Source of the DNA: CAZPBC01 sp964584775
GTDB lineage: Bacteria > Chlamydiota > Chlamydiia > Chlamydiales > SLFE01
Assembly (NCBI GenBank): GCA_964584775.1
Contig: CAZPBC010000069.1
Coordinates: forward strand, 1 to 6,298
Length of the DNA: 6,298 nucleotides
Reading direction: 5' to 3'
The position numbers and the translations under genes are program-made. The notes under the pieces are model-generated. The model was not told the origin of the DNA. It saw only the letters and a program-made list of their open reading frames with translations, and did no database searches. Shown here piece by piece: positions 5,512 to 6,298 of this stretch (positions are counted from its first letter, which is position 1; every line of letters starts with the position of its first letter).

Positions 5512-6270
5512 ATGTATAGACGATTTCTTTCACTTTTCTTTTGTCTAGTTGGTTTCCAACTCTCTCTTCACGCACAAGATCTACATCTCTTTATTTTGGC
5601 GGACACCAATGATTACGTCGTGGGGACTTCTACAAAAATTGATATCCAACGCATGGAGGCCTTAGCTGAAGAGATCTGTCACTATACAGACCTCAATTTG
5701 AAAAAGCAGATTGTCAAGGGCAATGAGTTAGGACGAGCTGCGTTTGAAGCGATGATACAGACACCGGTTGCTGAGGAAGACGTCATTCTTTTTCATTGGT
5801 CTGGACATGGAATGCGTACCAGCGAAAAAGACGATGAGTCGAATTTTCCCTACCTGATCGTTGGGCCAGAACGCATTGCCATTGATCACTATGAAGTGAC
5901 CTGTGCTCTTCAAGAGCTCAATCCCCAGCTTCTGATTTCAATCAGTGATGCATGCAATGGCTATGTGGGTAGCGATGATTATGATATTGTCAGCCTTGTT
6001 GACAAGATGGAGAAAAGCGCCAATTTGGATCAGTGTATGCAGATCAACTACCGCAAGCTCTTTCAAGAGTCAAAGGGCACGATCTTTGTTACAGGATCAA
6101 AACCAGGCGGATATGCACTCTGTAACATCTTCAAAGGGGGCTTTTTGACCAAATGTCTCGCCCAAGAGGTCTACCAAGCCGTGAAAGCTGATATCACCGC
6201 GGAGTGGCAGACGATTCTAGAGAACGTGGAACAACGGGTTTTGGATTTAACTGATGATAAACAACTATAG
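5512..6270 (+). CDS. Exported caspase-like (peptidase C14) protein
   Basis: This 252-residue protein has an N-terminal signal peptide: positive MYRR, a hydrophobic core FLSLFFCLVGFQLSL, and likely cleavage after A21 (LHA-QD). No lipobox is present. The mature part resembles the p20 catalytic domain of caspase/metacaspase-like cysteine peptidases: LFILADTND (26-34) as the first strand, HWSGHG (95-100) with catalytic H99, and SISDACNG (143-150) with catalytic C148. A Cys/Gly-bearing region, TGSKPGGYALCNIFKGGFLTKCL (194-216), follows where the second part of the fold would be. No further domain is visible, so it is a minimal, catalytic-only form. Acidic DDYD after the cysteine (155-158) might help specificity for basic residues, as in metacaspases; this is inference. 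GGAG at 5500-5503 is 8 nt before the ATG. It lies 36 nt after ptsI on the same strand and could be co-transcribed or have its own weak promoter. Substrate and role are unknown; export suggests an envelope or host-facing role. Confidence 0.85.
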   Translation: MYRRFLSLFFCLVGFQLSLHAQDLHLFILADTNDYVVGTSTKIDIQRMEALAEEICHYTDLNLKKQIVKGNELGRAAFEAMIQTPVAEEDVILFHWSGHGMRTSEKDDESNFPYLIVGPERIAIDHYEVTCALQELNPQLLISISDACNGYVGSDDYDIVSLVDKMEKSANLDQCMQINYRKLFQESKGTIFVTGSKPGGYALCNIFKGGFLTKCLAQEVYQAVKADITAEWQTILENVEQRVLDLTDDKQL

Positions 6271-6298
6271 TTGAAAGTATCAGGATGAGGGAAAGAGA

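Noticed and set aside
6285..6298. ATG near the right edge that could begin another gene
   Set aside because: Only four codons are visible and there is no well-spaced ribosome binding site; it cannot be supported.

Overview
The window most resembles a chlamydia-related (environmental, amoeba-associated type) bacterium. The grounds are: a CIRCE-type heat-shock operator, a PIN-PhoH ATPase, a compact hprK-ptsH-ptsI cluster with no sugar-specific EII gene nearby, compact gene spacing, and a secreted caspase-like protein of the kind expected in host-associated bacteria. By eye the GC content looks near-balanced, higher than in many sequenced chlamydia-like genomes. The assignment is an inference from gene content, not from a marker gene, and should be held loosely.

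Layout. Bases 1-639 (minus strand) hold the first 213 codons of an unrecognised protein with a C-x-C-x2-C motif; it runs off the left edge. Bases 640-786 are a divergent control region. It contains a near-perfect CIRCE inverted repeat (681-707), promoter-like elements facing both ways, and the strong Shine-Dalgarno of the next gene. Bases 787-2082 (plus) encode a complete PIN-PhoH protein. Bases 2083-2401 are covered on the minus strand by a cysteine-rich small ORF. Its order of hydrophobic and polar residues resembles a ubiquitin-like fold, and its tail runs antisense into the phoH end. An 8-bp inverted repeat encloses its start codon.

Bases 2496-5475 (plus) are a tight operon: HPr kinase/phosphorylase (hprK), HPr (ptsH) and PTS enzyme I (ptsI). 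The gap between hprK and ptsH is 5 nt; ptsI starts with TTG and overlaps ptsH by 4 nt. All catalytic landmarks are intact: the HPr phospho-histidine, the regulatory serine, the HprK P-loop and the EI histidine and cysteine. Together they form a complete regulatory phosphorelay: PEP to EI to HPr-His, with ATP-dependent control at HPr-Ser. Bases 5512-6270 (plus) encode a signal-peptide-bearing caspase-like (C14) protein with a clear His/Cys dyad.

The most noteworthy points are the CIRCE operator between two genes that are not classical chaperone genes, the possible ubiquitin-like ORF, and the exported caspase-like protein. I saw no tRNA, rRNA, CRISPR array, IS element or convincing Rho-independent terminator.
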